A stretch of DNA of 5,901 nt. Source: an uncultured Micromonospora sp. GTDB taxonomy: Bacteria > Actinomycetota > Actinomycetes > Mycobacteriales > Micromonosporaceae. Positions 5,378-5,901 of this stretch are shown piece after piece. Both the position numbers and the translations under genes were made by a program. Position 1 is the stretch's first letter. The number at the start of each line of letters is the position of its first letter. A model generated the notes under the pieces. The model did no database searches, had not been told where the DNA came from, and saw only the letters and a list, made by a program, of their open reading frames with translations. The stretch is from the NCBI GenBank assembly GCA_937951935.1, contig CALGAM010000163.1:1-5901 (forward strand), given 5' to 3'.

Positions 5378-5901
5378 TCAACTGAGCCGGCGTGCCTCTT
5401 GAGCAATCGATTTCGCTTCTTCGCCGCGGCCTAGTCTGCGTAGCAGCTGTTCCAGGTTGTGGAGTGATGCGGCGAGGTCGGGTAGGTGGGTGTCGGGGTC
5501 TTCCCTGGCCAGGCGGCGGAGGATCGCGGCGGATTCTCGGATGGCGGCCAGGGCTTTTGCGTGTCGGCCCACCCTACGCAGGGCCAGTGACAGGTTGTGG
5601 AGTGACTTGGCGAGGTCGGGGAGGTAAGTGTCGGGGTCTTCCCTGGCCAGGCGGCGGAAGATTCCGGTGGCTTCTTGGATGGTGCTCAGGGCTTCTGCGT
5701 GTCGGCCCACCTCATCCAAGGCCAGTGACAGGTTGTGGAGTGACTTGGCGAACTCGGGTAAATGGGTGTCGGGGTCTTCCCTGGCCAGGGGGCGGAGGAT
5801 CGCGGCGGATTCTCGGATGGCGGCCAGGGCTTCGGTGTGTCGGCCGACCTCACGCAGGGCCAGTGACAGGTTGTGGAGTGACTTGGCGAGGTCCGGGAGG
5901 T
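5378..5901 (-). CDS. Tetratricopeptide-repeat protein, C-terminal part (5' end beyond window)
   Basis: The frame is open from the right edge to the stop at 5378-5380; about 174 C-terminal residues are visible. It consists of degenerate-end tandem units of 46 residues with a core like LPDLAKSLHNLSLALREVGR, then H-x-EALAAIRESAAILR and RLAREDPDTH. These are paired TPR helices of the long (more than 34-residue) type seen in kinesin-light-chain/TPR_10-12 families. The last unit breaks down into LLRRLGRGEEAKSIAQEARRLS, the usual capping end. TPR stacks bind protein partners. In Micromonospora-like genomes such arrays often sit at the C-terminus of large proteins with NB-ARC/STAND ATPase, CHAT or similar effector domains; that domain, if present, lies outside the window, so the function stays open. 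A TTG at 5719 could be taken for a start, but the repeats continue upstream of it. Confidence 0.88.
   Translation of the reverse strand, partial: LPDLAKSLHNLSLALREVGRHTEALAAIRESAAILRPLAREDPDTHLPEFAKSLHNLSLALDEVGRHAEALSTIQEATGIFRRLAREDPDTYLPDLAKSLHNLSLALRRVGRHAKALAAIRESAAILRRLAREDPDTHLPDLAASLHNLEQLLRRLGRGEEAKSIAQEARRLS
5455..5901 (-). repeat. Tandem 138-bp DNA repeats encoding the TPR units
   Basis: The marker GGTTGTGGAGTGA recurs (plus strand) at 5455, 5593, 5731 and 5869, exactly 138 bp apart, giving three full units and part of a fourth cut by the window edge. The segment GTGTCGGGGTCTTCCCTGGC is identical in all three full units. The 5455 and 5731 units are more like each other (both have GGATCGCGGCGGATTCTCGG) than either is to the 5593 unit, suggesting duplication of a two-unit block or gene conversion. 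Confidence 0.93.

Noticed and set aside
5455..5901. Regularly spaced repeats as a possible CRISPR array
   Set aside because: The 138-bp period is in frame, has no unique spacers and encodes TPR helices.

Overview
The window looks like chromosomal DNA of a high-GC actinomycete, most likely a member of the Micromonosporaceae. The grounds are near-uniform G/C at codon third positions, an actinobacterial-type c-di-AMP riboswitch in front of an NlpC/P60 gene, a leaderless promoter, an actinobacterial LexA-type box, and C-terminal tetratricopeptide repeats of a style common in Micromonospora and its relatives. The genus is an inference; the sequence alone does not prove it.

Left part (1-2932): two exported peptidoglycan hydrolases are divergently transcribed from a shared region of about 430 bp. 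The leftward gene (1-1351, running off the left edge) joins a lysozyme/transglycosylase-like N-terminal region to a zinc-dependent Amidase_2 domain, and it seems to carry a one-base frameshift near position 67. The rightward gene (1782-2819) encodes a secreted coiled-coil plus NlpC/P60 endopeptidase. Its leader is a recognisable ydaO-yuaA (c-di-AMP) riboswitch, and a strong GC-rich hairpin follows the gene. Together they form a small cell-wall remodelling module in which at least the endopeptidase should respond to c-di-AMP.

Middle part (2933-4775): a flavin-binding split-barrel (pyridoxamine 5'-phosphate oxidase-like) protein is read rightward from what looks like a leaderless promoter overlapped by a perfect LexA-type operator. 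It converges, with an 11-bp gap, on a leftward gene for a secreted M43-type zinc metalloprotease.

Right part (4776-5901): a complete tRNA-Gly(CCC) gene with encoded CCA is followed directly by a bidirectional hairpin terminator. Beyond it lie about 480 bp of weakly coding, fragmentary sequence (a possible gene remnant), then the C-terminal end of a leftward TPR protein built from nearly identical 138-bp (46-residue) repeats that runs off the right edge. This end has the look of accessory DNA next to a tRNA gene, but no integrase or attachment-site duplication is visible here.

No CRISPR array, insertion sequence, rRNA or complete novel multi-gene system is seen. The most useful observations are the LexA box over a leaderless promoter, the compact c-di-AMP riboswitch with no room for a separate terminator, and the apparent frameshift in the amidase.
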